Origin: Onchocerca volvulus | Taxonomy: Eukaryota > Nematoda > Chromadorea > Rhabditida > Onchocercidae | Length of the DNA stretch: 64,000 bases | Direction of reading: 5' to 3' | NCBI GenBank assembly: GCA_000499405.2 | Contig: HG738138.1 | Span: 7,624,888-7,688,887 of the forward strand | Shown: piece by piece, positions 36,355-49,700 of the stretch | Layout: each line of letters starts with the position of its first letter | Numbering within the stretch: the stretch's first letter is position 1 | Translations under genes and position numbers: made by a program | The notes under the pieces: generated by a model | Told to the model about the DNA's origin: nothing | Seen by the model: only the letters and a program-made list of their open reading frames with translations | Databases searched by the model: none

Positions 36355-39300
36355 TACAGTAGATCTTCTCAGCCATGCTTCAACTTCCTTCCAGATTCTT
36401 GATCCCTTATCGATGGCTATTTAACGCATGGAAAATGAGCCGTTATTTTCGCGCTGTTCGGAATCTCCATCACATTCACTCGTGTACTAGTCGAATGAAG
36501 CCTCGCTTGCAATCACGCATACCAGGATGCTACCATTTGTGCTTATTTAAACGAAATCAGTGTTGATATCGGAGGAAATCTTATCTAGAATTATCATCAG
36601 TATCAGCAGTAACTAAATCTTCCAGCAGATCTGATCATGCACAACTTTATGCTGGTCATTACCTTCTCCTTTTTATTGCTTCCTTTCCTATATCACCTGT
36701 TGTGTTTGTCGCTGTTTCTTTCTGATCTTGACAGAACTGTAGGGGTGAATTCTGCTTTTCAGTTCTCACAGATTTCTTCAATTTCATTGTTTCACTTACT
36801 TGAAAACGAACCTCAAACTGCGTAATTAAATCTTTATTATGATAAATTTGTTAATCAGCGAACGTAGTAATTATATCAACAATACAATTTCGATAATATC
36901 AAAGGAACAACTTTCCTGAAGAGAACATAATACGAAGAAAAGGAGATATAGTTCCATAATAAAAGAAAAACCCGAGCAGCACCATTTGATCGAGCTCGTG
37001 GTGCCCATCCTTTGAAATGATTTTTGTGCTCTGACACCATTTTCAGGCTACGGAATGCTCCTTTGTTAGCATATGAGAATGCATCTGTGGTTAGCGCATG
37101 ATGAAAGAGAGGTCTTTTTTAAAACTCATTGGCTTAACAGACAGAAAAAATGATTTCACAATTAACTACAGCAAATACGCAATGTCAAATTTAAAACAAA
37201 GGGATCATTTATTCTTTTCTTTTATCATCTCGACTTCAGCGACAGTGCTTTTCATCATTAAAAAAAAATACAAAAGCAATGTTCGCCTCCCGGACGAAAT
37301 CTTTGCTATACTCGGATTATTAAAATCATCTTTTCCGATAATAGTACCTAATGATCCTGGCTTCTAGTAAATGCTCAGCTCTTAAATACGCACACACATG
37401 TCAAATATTGCTGCATGCACACATAATGAATGCTCTTCCATCAACAACTGCACTTCGAATATCTAAAACATGAGATCAATCTGTCCGAGATTACTTGTCA
37501 TCATTTATGACCCTGAACTCCGCCAGATCGCGAGGTTAACCACGAAGTAATTTTCATTTTCGTGAATAGCCCAAGCTAATAGTGAGCTTTCATATGTTAT
37601 CAGTAAAGCAAGCAAAATGGCATGCCCGATGGATTTTACTTTTTTCCGTGATAGTGCGTGATAGTACATATCAGGCATATCACAGTCCGTGCTGCAATTT
37701 TCGTCATCAGTAGTATCTCACTTTTAGAATCATCGCTTTCAATGTTAACGGATTGAAAAATTAGTTTGATGTGATTAATCCGCCTGAATTGTCCTTCTCA
37801 AGAAGTCGATAGTGCCTTAAAGGCTTGCACCATCCAACAACTCTCATTGTGAAATTTTCAAATGATAATTATGGCATACATTGAATATGAAAAAGGTAAT
37901 TGTTGGCTTTTAGATGACATCGTCTGTCTCGCGCATCGACTTTGAGTTTACCGAGAGTTCATGTCATGCTGAACTTTGCTGTACTGATCTACACTTTTGT
38001 TCTCTTTCTGACTCAAAAAGGAAATTAGTATCTCATAGGTTGCTCCAGAAACTGAGTAAAAAACGTGATCCGCACTGCTGGATTTCTCTTGGAATTTAGC
38101 TCATACTATCGTAATAGATGCTGATTCGAGAAGTCTGGTATATCTCTTCCTCCATTTCTTCGAAGGATGGTGATTAGGAAAAACACTTGATAAGATGTAT
38201 CGAATGGCCTAAATATCTGAATATCCTGACGAGAAGATAATGCAGCGACGTTTTCAATTTCATATTCTCCAAAAGTCAGAAGTTTTTGGATGGTGAAAAG
38301 ACATATGATCGCAACATATCGGATATAGTGAACTGTGATATCAGTAAAAAAGAGTAATTAGTAGACGATTGATTAGTTGACTGACAATTAAATAACTTAA
38401 AAATCGCTATGACTGTAAATATAAAAACAGCAACCGATCCTGCTAAAATCGATTTCTCTTCCTTCTTTTTTTCATTAGTAAACTAGACTAGGATTATAAC
38501 ATTCAGAATGAATGCGTTTGAAAGAAAATGAGAAAAAATTAAGAGTTATTCTGCTTTATTCAGTTTTTCAACATTTCGAAATATACATACAATAAGATAG
38601 GGCAGTAATTAAAAAAAGAAATTCACAAGGATTTAGAAAAACAAATCACAATTTAATGAATTTAATAACATTGGGAGGTTTCTTATTATTGAGATCCAAC
38701 GAAAACTTGAATTAAAATTCTCAAATAACTTTTTGCTTAATTTCTAAATTTTTTCAGAAGTAGGGATGTTGAATTCAGTATTCCGGAAAATTAATAGGTT
38801 TATAATTTAAAGTAAGGGCTATATTAAAAACTGTTTAATAGAAACCTCAAGCCTATTAATTAACAAAATAAAAATATAAAGACCACATTAATCTTATTAA
38901 ATGCCTACAAAACATAAAACGTAAGCTAATTTAGCAATAGGAGTAGATAACAATACATTTAAGTATTTTATTATAAACAGTTTAGGAAAATAAACATATA
39001 ACAGTCAACCTTTCATTCACTTAAATGTGAACCATAGCGCTTTTTATAGAGTTTTCTATCAAATTTTTCAAAAAATTTGAATTAAATTACTAACCTAATT
39101 ATCATTAAGCCGTTGACTAATGAATTTTTCCTTAATCTTATCTGTTAGTACTCAATACTCAATATATTACTGTTGTTTCCTTTATTTCCTTAGTCTTTTC
39201 CATTTGCACATACTTTGGCTTTGAATACATATGTAAAATTTACCAAAAATAATTTCCGGGAAAATTTGAATGTTCAAATCTATGTAATAAATTGCAAACA

Positions 39301-40050
39301 AAAAGTAATAATATTATGAATAATGACGAGTTAGCTAAAACATACCTGAGGTGTTTTTCAATACATTTTCTTGGTTTACACCTATTGCAATAGAATATGG
39401 CTAAAGTTCTAGACTGAATCAAAAAAAAGCTTTCCTTTGCATTCTTTTTAAATCTCCTGTGTTGTGCAAAGGAGCAAGAATTAAATTTAGATGGATGAAG
39501 AGAAACTGAGTCGATTTTTTCGATGTAAAAATGCAGTTGGCTAAGGTTGTAAATTATTTAGCATGAAATATTTAGGATCAAGACGAAGAATTAGAATTCT
39601 GTTCTAGCCATCGAAATCTGAAAAAGTTTCTAGCTTTTGTGCAGAAGCATATTCAATTAAATATTAATATATCAGCAGGTGTCTGATTCATTCTTCACGT
39701 ACATACAATCGTTATTCTTCTGCACCGGCGTACTATCGTTCTCATTAGATGAAGCAACAAGTAAATGCCGATATGTTACTTCTTGCTCACCTGTGAAGCT
39801 GCCACGATGGTGCAACTGATTGACAAGATCGCGTCCCAAAATAATGCTAAAATTTAATGAAAATTCCGAATTTTCGGAGGAAAAAAGTTGTATAGATTTT
39901 CCTATAATACGTTCAGGTATAGAAAATCTCTTCAGTCAGCATTTCTAAGTTTTATTACGAATGTTTTCATAAAAATCATTGAACCAAGCTGTGGAAATGA
40001 TAAGGGAAAAGTAGTGTTAAAGACCAGCAGATATGTTCTGTTCTGATGTT
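36355..40050. other. Gene-poor stretch with coding-like fragments
   Basis: No gene can be assembled. Open pieces occur on both strands (for example 37098-37367 plus, and about 36674-36830 minus) without agreeing splice structure. From 38.4 to 40.0 kb the sequence is plain AT-rich DNA. This is also the 3' flank of the mig-13-like gene. Confidence 0.4.
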
Positions 40051-42582
40051 TTACAAGCTTTTAATTACACAAACTGCTAACGGGTGTTTGTAATCCAGAT
40101 CACCCGACAGCTGATCTGCGAATACATTCAATGGTTCATGTTTCTGATCAACGATTGTGTCCGACGTCCATTCCACCTTCACTGGAAAACATGTTGCACT
40201 GAATAACCTATGTTTTAACAGTTTTGATAATTTGGAATTTGTAACCAACAATAGCCTAATCAGTGATTAGACTGCAAAAGATACTTTGTCCAAAATGCAG
40301 ATTTACCCTCATCAGACACGATGCACTGAACGACAGAAGGCCTTAATGAACCTATGAGTCACTTGCTAATACAGTCTTAATTTTAGAAATTTTAAGCCAG
40401 TCATTATGTCGACGTTTAATTCTTCCAGATAAGTATTTCCGAACTCTTAAAATTCCTCTTTAGAAGGTAAAAAATTTACATACCTATTCATTGTAGCCTT
40501 TTGCGGAATTTTTTTCCCCACTATTAGTGGCTTGATTGATGGAGATGGTGAATAAAATCCAGGAGATGTTGGTTGTTGCAATTCGGCGATATTTGTTGCA
40601 GTACAGAAAGATGTCCGTTCAATAGGTAATTCTATGGTTGTAGAAGCGCAAGCTTTATCCGGAGTTTTCATACATTTGCAGCAGATGCATACACATATGC
40701 ATAGACATGCGGATAAACTTACCGCAGCCATACTGATAAGTAAGAGCGTCAAACCGGTCAATGAACCAAACGGATCATCCGTCAAAACTGAAATGATTTC
40801 AAATTTTATCACAAATTTTTTATTTCTTATAGAAGCAAGACATCTCTTAGAATAGTATTTGTGCCTCTAAATCTTTTCAAACGTCTGGCATGAAAATATC
40901 ATAAGAGAAGGGCATAAATTTTCCATTTTCTCATCTATCTTTCTTAAAATCAAACAATCGATATTTTCATCTACGTAATTAGAATTCAAAGATAAAATGA
41001 AAAACAAACAATCGCATTTGTGAGCAATTTGCAATTCGCGTATCAAATCGGATTCATCCTTGCAGTCTGGATATCGATTGCAAGCAAGTTCTGCAGCAAT
41101 GCATTCTTGATTCTTGCATGTGAATTCCCGTTGGGCATTGCATGGTGCTAAAATGATTATCATAAAAATTGACCATACATTGATGCATTGCTTTCTTCGA
41201 ACATGGCCAAGCAACCTCTTTTTAAAAGAGGCCTCTTATGCTATTTTAATGCTTCATCATAAACAATTTTTGGCCAGGATAAAGTAAAGTGTGATGAACA
41301 GCATTGAAAAGGTGCTTTTTCAAATTTAAAGAGCAGATATCCGGAATAGCAGCTCCTCTCATAACAAACTGTACTATATTCAAAAATCAGGAAGATAAAT
41401 AATAGAAGAAATAAAGAATTATATTCTTACGCAAATTTAACAAAAAGTTTCGAAAAACAGCTTACCAACATTTGATTTCCGAAATGCGGACCAAAGTAAC
41501 CTAAAACCTTCACCATTATGATGAAATGGTAATTCGGCATCCGTATGCCACCAAAGCGTTAACGCGTTCTCTGTTGAAACTGCCAATTCACTAGCATTTC
41601 GAATAGTACCGCAAAACTGGCCAAGTATTGGTCCCGGCGAAGTATCTTCTTGAGTTGCATCTCGTAAAGTTTGCGGATCGATTGGTTTTTCATGCTGAAG
41701 TTTTTTTTTTTTTTTTTAAATTTGAGGAGTAAAATTTGTAAATCATTTATTTATTTTGTAATTTCAAAGTGCACAGAATTCTGGAAAAATTTGATTTTCA
41801 AAAAATTCTTCCGAATTTCGTTCAAATCTAACTAGTAAAGATTTGAAAATGCGAAAAAAAAATTACGATTGAAAATGTAAAGGAACAAACAGAGAGAAAA
41901 TGGTGGTCAATTACATGCATTTTCAACCCCATAATTTTAAATTTGAATGGATGAAATACTGGAATAGAATCTGAAAATTTGCATTAAGAGAAAAAATTTT
42001 TATAGCAAGAAAACGAAATAAAAACGATTTTTTGCTGATATAAAAACAAACATCGAAAACATGAAGCGTATCCTTATCACAGTTGTGAGCATTACCGAGC
42101 ACATTGAAATCAAGCACCCGTAAGCGTATACGGTAACCAGATGGTGCCGTTATCAGCAGAAAGCAATTCTTGGATGCATTGTATGGAATGCTTCCGTATA
42201 ATTGATGTGATATCAATAAACCGGACAGAGCAGTTACACGACGTTCCAGCTTTGACTTACAATTATCTGAGTAACTTGCACCATCGAAATAACCTAAAAT
42301 ATGAAGACTGAAGATTTCTACCAAAGCAGAAATTTCTGTTAAACGTAAAAAACTTCCAAAATATCTTCATAACACATCATAGAATAGTATATTTTCGTAG
42401 AAATCTTCGCAAAACGGATTAATCGCAAAACGCTTTCAATTACATAATAACAAATGATATACACAGTATGTTGAAGACTTACTTATCTGTGGCTCATATG
42501 ACAGCACAGCATGGCCCGGAGTAATTAAAAGACCGTAAGAAAGTAGAAGGATTGTTATACGGACCATCAAAATAATGGTCAT
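40051..42582 (-). CDS. mig-13: CUB + LDLa single-pass membrane protein, MIG-13 type
   Basis: Type I membrane receptor; C. elegans MIG-13 steers anterior migration of Q neuroblasts through actin regulators. Exons: 42483-42582, 42052-42293, 41466-41694, 41010-41147, 40484-40787 and 40051-40207. All phases agree, giving 389 residues. Order: a signal peptide (MTIILMVRITILLLSYGLLI), a CUB domain over exons 2-3 (YFDGASYSDNC ... FNVLGNAHNCDKDTLHVFD ... GQFCGT), one LDLa repeat in exon 4 with six Cys and the acidic DCKDESD calcium site, then a span in exon 5 (LTGLTLLLISMAAVSL) followed by a Cys-rich border (CLCICVCICCKC). The cytoplasmic tail has a proline/serine motif, PTSPGFYSPSPSIKP, that could bind SH3 or WW domains. 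Orthology to mig-13 rests on this domain order and length. A LEV-10- or NETO-like protein would carry more CUB domains. An acidic ORF overlaps the start on the other strand. Confidence 0.85.
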
Positions 42583-42751
42583 TATGCGTGATAATGCCGA
42601 TGATATTGATAATTCCGGTAGTGATAACAGTGTTAATGATGATGAGGATACATCTTATATTGCTTCAGAAATCAGAGCTGGTGAAGATGAAATCATAATT
42701 GATGAATATGTTTATGACCATCCTGAGTGCTGGGATTGGTGCGATAAGTGA
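42575..42751 (+). CDS. Small acidic ORF, 58 codons, head-to-head with mig-13
   Basis: ATG at 42575 with a second in-frame ATG at 42584 and TGA at 42749. The product starts MVIMRDNADDIDNSGSDNSV and ends HPECWDWCDK; roughly a third of its residues are Asp or Glu. Its first codons overlap the signal-peptide codons of the mig-13-type gene on the opposite strand by 8 bases. No signal peptide, no membrane span, and no family that I know. It could be a real micropeptide, the first exon of a plus-strand gene, or an accidental frame in GAT-rich upstream DNA. Confidence 0.25.
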   Translation: MVIMRDNADDIDNSGSDNSVNDDEDTSYIASEIRAGEDEIIIDEYVYDHPECWDWCDK

Positions 42752-45700
42752 TGCATATAATTATTTCCATTTACGAAATGTCCGATCCTGAAACTTTCAT
42801 AAATTAATAGTTATAGAAATTAAAAGAAAATTTAGATAATTGCAGTTTTCATAGAGTAAATACCTGTGGGACATTCTGAGCATCTGTGATTTGATTTCAC
42901 AATGATATAAGATCAGGAATATTGAATTCAAGCAAAATAATGTTCCAAATTATGCTTTTTTTTAAGCCCTTGATCAAAAATTAGGATTGATCTTTAAAAA
43001 AATCTTTGATATGAGAAAAATAAAAATATTCTTACCTACCCTAATTTTCAAAACGACATCTTAGGTTTCATTAATGTTAAATCAACACAAAAAGTTGAGT
43101 TCCCACAGCACCATTATAAATGCTTAAATCGCTTCTGTGATAAGCGAAGTATTGTTAATGTTTTTTGCATGGTGGTTTTCACGAAAAACATATAAATTGT
43201 GGAGACACAGCTCTCTGGGAATAAGAGCTTTGAAGATGTCGTTAGAATAGGAAGATTGCCAGCGGCGGGAGTAGAAATCTCCAATAAAATCATTCTCATG
43301 GATATTAAATAAAAAATATGAATACGGAATGTAAGTATTCATATTTTACAATATTTATTGGAAAAATAACATTTAATAATAAATTTTAAAAAGTTTTTCT
43401 TCTAACATAACCATCAAACAGTGGTCTTTTTACACGGCGTTTTAGCTTCGTTCTCCTCTATAAAAATCTGAGGTATTTTGTCACCAACTTTAAATTTAAA
43501 ATAGGTTAAATAGTGGTCATAAAACAATAAAACCTATCGGTATTATAAAAAAATGGTCACTTATGCCAACTACTATTCCTGTTGCCTTTCTTAATGCATA
43601 AAATATCATTTTCTTTTTGTCATATTAGCAAGTAAAATCTTGCTAATCTTGCAAAATCTTGCCACATAATTTTACGATCTAATACTTGTAAAAAATTGAG
43701 AATTATAAGCTAACGACAAGTTGACTTTAATGATAAATAATAGAAATAGGTCTCAAAAAATTTCAAATTTTGGCGTACCAGCATTGTAGTAATTGAAAAC
43801 TACATAGTTCCCACTGTTTCTGTTATTGATATTAATGTTACTGCAGCAATCGCTGCAACAAAAGTAAGATTACAGGATTGAAAAAATTGCAAATATTGTC
43901 AACTTAATGATTATTATTGCAACATTTGATAACTCAATAGTGTTTAATCTTGCTCGGTTTAGTTGAACTTAGTTTAGCTTCGATACTATTACTGCTATTA
44001 TCAGTAAGACATCACAGAAGTAAAAGACGTAAGATCTGTGACAAATACGAGATTACAAATCAGTTGTTCTATTAGCACTTTCGATTGATGTACACTTGAT
44101 GTTGCTTGAAGCCGAAAAATATCTTCTGTTCCATGCATCTCTTCCTAGAAGGCCAGAATGTGTGTCATATGTACGGAACATGATAAGAGATGTTTCAACT
44201 GCTCGCTTTACTAGCTGTTTAATTCTGGACAGTTAGTACCTTTCTAAGTATCGAATATAAATCAAATATGCAACTCCACAACTTCAATATTTCCGCAAAG
44301 CTATTTAGAAAATTCTTGCAACCACAGATGGGCTTCGTTATCTTTATAGTAATAAGTAAAGATTTATGTAAAGATTCGAAGTTCGATTTTGCACGTGGAA
44401 TAACAAAGCTAGATTAATTAATGGAATTATATGGGTTGTGAAAATACAAGAAACACAAAATACACGCAATACTATTGTGTTAACAAAGATGGTGTACTTT
44501 GATGCATGAAATTTTTTTGCAAAACAATTACAATAAAATAATGGGCAATCAATTTTGTTATAATATGACTGTGCACATTTAACAGATGGAATAAATAAAC
44601 AAATAGGAATGGTAAACGAATGAATATGGTTGTTTATATTTGCATATGTATTTCATATATTAAAGCTATCCGACATTTTAACGAAGATATTAGTGGAAAT
44701 AAAAATAAGAATTTTGGATGACGATAATGAGGTATGGAAAAGTGGATGAAAGACAGCACCTCTGCATCTCGCAGATCCCACTATTTCGGATCTCAACAAT
44801 GCAGATGTCAGTGTTTCCCTATCCATTTGTCTCTTAAAAGAAGGAATGAATACCTTTGTTTTTGTTTTCATTTTCAATTCCCTCTCTTGTTGGTTGATTT
44901 TTTCCTTCCCAATTTATCTGTGGGAGAGGTATCTCACTGTCTTCTGTGTCACGACTGAACGCGAATCTTCAAACTCCTAATCGAGGGCACTCATTTGATG
45001 CTACGATTGTCATATTTCTTGCTATTGTAGGGGAAGGTAAAAATGCTGAGGATTTATGTATTTCCAAAACTGAGAATTGTTGAAAACATATATTGAGAGA
45101 AAGAGAGAGTTATTCAGAAAAGGAGGAACGGGGGAGGTAAGGAGGAAGGAAGGAAGAAGAAAAAGATGGAAAATCTGGAAATTTTGAGCTTCTTTAAGCT
45201 CATCGTTGGGAGCATATGCATCACCCGTGATGGCAGTTCTAACGTCTAGTTCAATTTATCATTTCAAGGCATCAGTCTGTGTCATATATATTCGGCATCT
45301 TCGATCAACTCCCTCCTTCACCCTTTCCTCTTATCTTACTATCACTCTCTCTCCTTTTCATTCTATTTGACGCAATTCCCATTATTTTCAAGTTAAAATA
45401 CGAGTAAGAAGAATCTTCGGTCAATTAATACTTAGTGGCTATTTGAATGATTTATTGATATTCATATTTTGTATATCATTCGTTCCATTCGCAAACTTTG
45501 TTTTCATTCATCTTTCTTCCTTTCAATGAACATTTTTTTGCATAAATCAGTGAGCTACTGTAGATGAATTCATCGATCAAAATTTCAAAAAATCTTTCAT
45601 CAAAATCGTAAAATTTTGGCCCCTTCATTACTTTAGCTGACATTGTAAATCGGTTTCGAATATATTAGAAACTTGAATATCTGTAGATGAAAGATCTGGA

Positions 45701-46557
45701 ATTCCTCTTTGACCGTTTGAAAGAGATTGAGAATCTACCACTGGAATAAATCGAATCGGAATTTCAAAATTCATTTATGGTATTAATATCTAGTACGATG
45801 TATATTATAAAAGTGTTATGCATAATCATAAATCTATAAATAAAAGCAGAAGGTTTTATTAGAGATTATTGAATCGATGACTTTTGCGTATAACTTGTCA
45901 GCAATTATGGGTTCACATCAAAGACATGGATGTCATATCTCTCCCAAATGTGCATTTATCTAATAATATTGGCATTACTGGAAATGCAAATGAGGCAACT
46001 AAATGACGTGAAAGATCAGCAAGCAGTAAATGAAATGAGATGGAACAGATGAAAATAAATGAACGAATTAAATGTCATCAGATTGAAGAAAAATTTGTAT
46101 TCTGAATCTCAACTCTACAGCATTTCTTACTAATTTTTAAATTCCATATTAAATTCAATTTACTATCGACCTTTTGGTAGAGTATAGTACCGTACTCCTT
46201 TGCAATCGGATAGCTTTGGAAATTCCTTCAACATTATGGAAAACATGCGTCAATTAGACGTATCGTACTGTTCGCAAAACTACACTCAGACAACAATAAT
46301 ATAATTGTATTCAGGAAGTAGACACCTTCATTGATGAAATCTTGAAGATTTATATTAATCTTCTGCGATCTAAATCAATCAATATGCAGATTTCGAAGAA
46401 TCTTTGATGAGTTCATATGCCAATCATGATTCAAAAATTTTTGGAAAAAACAGAAGGAAATATAATGCAACAAGCTAAGAACTAACTGACTGCAACTGTT
46501 GTGAACGCCATTCAAAAATTAACTGTTAAACGGTTGGAAATAGCTTTTCCGAAACAG
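42752..46557. other. Intergenic, nothing supportable
   Basis: About 3.8 kb of AT-rich DNA. ORFs of 60-75 codons near 43.1-43.3 and 44.65-44.95 kb lack coding character. A purine-rich patch lies at about 45100-45175. A perfect 13-bp inverted repeat (AAAATATGAATAC, arms 43313-43325 and 43335-43347) is present. Confidence 0.4.
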
Positions 46558-46680
46558 GTCACAAGTACGAGAAGCACAGCCGTACAGTGCACAATTGTGG
46601 CATGCAATTTGCGATTATCAGGATGAAGAGGCTGCATGCACAATGTATGAATCTATAATCAGTGCAATTAATAATCGGAA

Positions 46681-46741
<61 letters not shown>

Positions 46742-49700
46742 TGTATGTGTAGGTATGTGTATGTGTGTATGTGTAGGTGTACTGATTTATAAGCTAAAGA
46801 GGAAGCATTCAGGATTGTTTCACTATTACAGAATAAGTAATACTGGCTGCAAGGATTTGTGACAAGGAGGAATATGATAATGTTGAAGGTGAAGAGATCG
46901 GAAATTCGAAAGAATGATGGAATAACAGGATGAGTAGTAGTAATAAGCGAAAGACAACAATATTCGATGTGACGGAGAGTTCATTGATCAGTACTTCTGG
47001 AGAAAGATAATTTATTATTACCGAATCTCCATTACTAGTCAATAGTGATCTTTCTTCAAAACACGATTTGTACAGTACCACCTATTATAATGTCTGCATG
47101 TCATTAAAGTATCAGCTCACTATCAGCCATTTCAACTTTTCGCAAATGATATTTTATTTATCCATTCCTGCAAAATGAGCATAAATTTTTGCAAATCGGT
47201 AGATAATTTAAATTTATATTCCGAGTTCCATAGGATTACAGGCTTTATTTTGAATGAATCAGGCAAAGACGAAATTTTGAAATGATTCTGAAGATTTAAG
47301 AATGAAAGTATATTACGAGAGATCTGCAAAAAAGAATGAACTTCCCGCAATGTATTCTAAATGGTAGACGAAAGAGCACACTAAAATTAAAATAAATTGT
47401 TATATTATTGTTTTTGCAGGTGAATGTTGTAATGAAATTATCACGCCATGGAATCGGCAACGATTGGCTTGCCATTTTTCTGGAAGATTTAAGCAATCCG
47501 AAAAAACTATTATTAACTGAGAAACTATTGTTGTGTTGCCAAAATAAACTGCTAACCGATGACCAACAGCTGATTGAACAAAAAGATTTAATATCTAAAT
47601 TGTGAGTTTGCTTACCTTTAATATAGAGAGTCAAAAAATGCACAACTCAAGTCCCATCTAAATCGCAGGAATAACAAAAGTAGTCCGCTAATGCTATAGA
47701 AGTCGTAATGTTCAGAATTCTGTTGTCATCTGCTGTGATGACAAATGTGGATATTTTAAATAAACTGAATTCAGAAGAATTTTGCTTTGCTAAATTAGAT
47801 TTCCAATTAGAAACAAAAGAATAACAACAAAATATACACATAATCATGGTCATGGTCCTTGTTTCAAAGCATTAAAGAAAGAGTTAAGCAATGAATTAAC
47901 TATTAAAACAGCCTGTTCAAAACATCCTTTAGTTTCTCAAAAGGCAACAACAGCGTTATGATTAGCAATGACAATGAGTTATAACCGACTCTTAAAATTT
48001 TATTGAATGAAAAATTATACAAAAATGAGAATAATGATGAATTAGTTGTGGCGAGAGAGGTTAACACTTAATGTGATAAGTGATATGTATACGTTAATCT
48101 CCGTACCTGAAAATCTGTACCGTATCCTTTTCACTTGTTTGTCGGTCTTTCTCCAACTCTATTTCTTACTTAATCCATTATTTGTTCATTCAATGTGTAT
48201 TCATCAAAATATAAAAAAGTATAACTAGATATGAAAATGACAAAATGAGTATGTTAAGTAGACAAGCTTAATTAACTAAATTTTCGCTTAATTAACTGAT
48301 TTTAAACTTTAATTAATCAATTATATTTGGTTCTATGTAAATTGCATGTCGCATACTCTGTAATTTTATACATATTCTTTACAGTGTGACGTAACTCAGC
48401 ATTTATTTTCTCCATTTCAATACCACTTTTCCGCTTGTATTTGCATTGAAAGTTCAAAACGATTTCAGATTAAACCAATTCTTGTTTAAATGTCGTATAT
48501 CGAAAAGAGAAACTGACAAAAACTGATGTAATTGAAAGAAATATTGGAATAAACGATTGACACATGTAAAAAAGAAGTTCTACAATATACTAATCTTGTA
48601 AAGCGAAAACCTAAAAAAACAATTATGTGAAGAGAATAAAAAGTTTGCTAGGAAAAATCATAATGGAATTACAAGATTTAAAAAAATGTTACAAATAGAA
48701 ATGCGATAAATGCAAAGATTCAAAAATTTCTTTCGGGTTGAAATTTTCAAGAAAAGTGGCAAGTCAAAGAAATGAACTGAATTCATTGAGATAAAGGGAA
48801 ATTTGAAAGGTTTGTGATCTTAAAAAGAAAGATGATCGAGTTCTACGACTGCCAACTAAAGTGACAATTTTTTCATTAAAATATTGTTATTTGCTCCAGA
48901 AAATTTCGCGTCCTTTATAACATTCTTTTTCAGAAATAATAAATGATATAACCACTTGAAAGCTACGGTGTAACTATGGTCTATTAGCAAGCCCAATAAC
49001 CGAGAGAGGTAAAATTACACATTTTTTCGGTTTAGCAGGAGAACGAAATCATCTAGTCATTAATTTATTAATATCAATATTACTGATACTTATAAAGCAC
49101 AATACGATTCTGCTTATATCACCAAATTACAACCTTTCTCTTCATAATTGTACATCCAATTTTTTTAAAATCTTTCATACTGCTACTTATGTTTCTATAT
49201 TATTTAATTGAAGGGAATTTATGGTCCAAGTCAGAAATGCTTCGGAATAAATTGAAGAGTACTATCTGTGAATTCAATTTATTACTCCGTAAATTAAACA
49301 AAATTAGCATAATGTATTAGTAAAGTAGCTGAAAAAAATTTTTCATTTTAGAGGCTTGAATAGCAACAAAAAATCTTCATTTTTGCATTAAAATTACTTC
49401 ATGAACGACCAAACATAACTTGAAGGCATCAATGCATATTACCAAGTATATAATCACTATCGTAACATTCGGGTACTCATTGGTTCCTCTCAAATCCTAA
49501 TTTAAGCAGAAAAACCCGAGAAAACGAACGAAAATACTTCTTCTCAGCAGAAGCAATATACAATTTCAGCACAGTAAATAGCATTTTCTTTTTTTTTTGA
49601 AGTTATACGATTTTAAAGCTGAGAAATTGCAGCAAACGCAATTCAATGAAATGATACGGAAGTAGGCATAAAATTCATGAATTTTGAGCATATAGAAGCC

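Noticed and set aside
37098..37367. 89-codon plus-strand ORF, also open on the minus strand
   Set aside because: Both strands look equally protein-like, splice sites do not fit, and no start or acceptor context decides between them.
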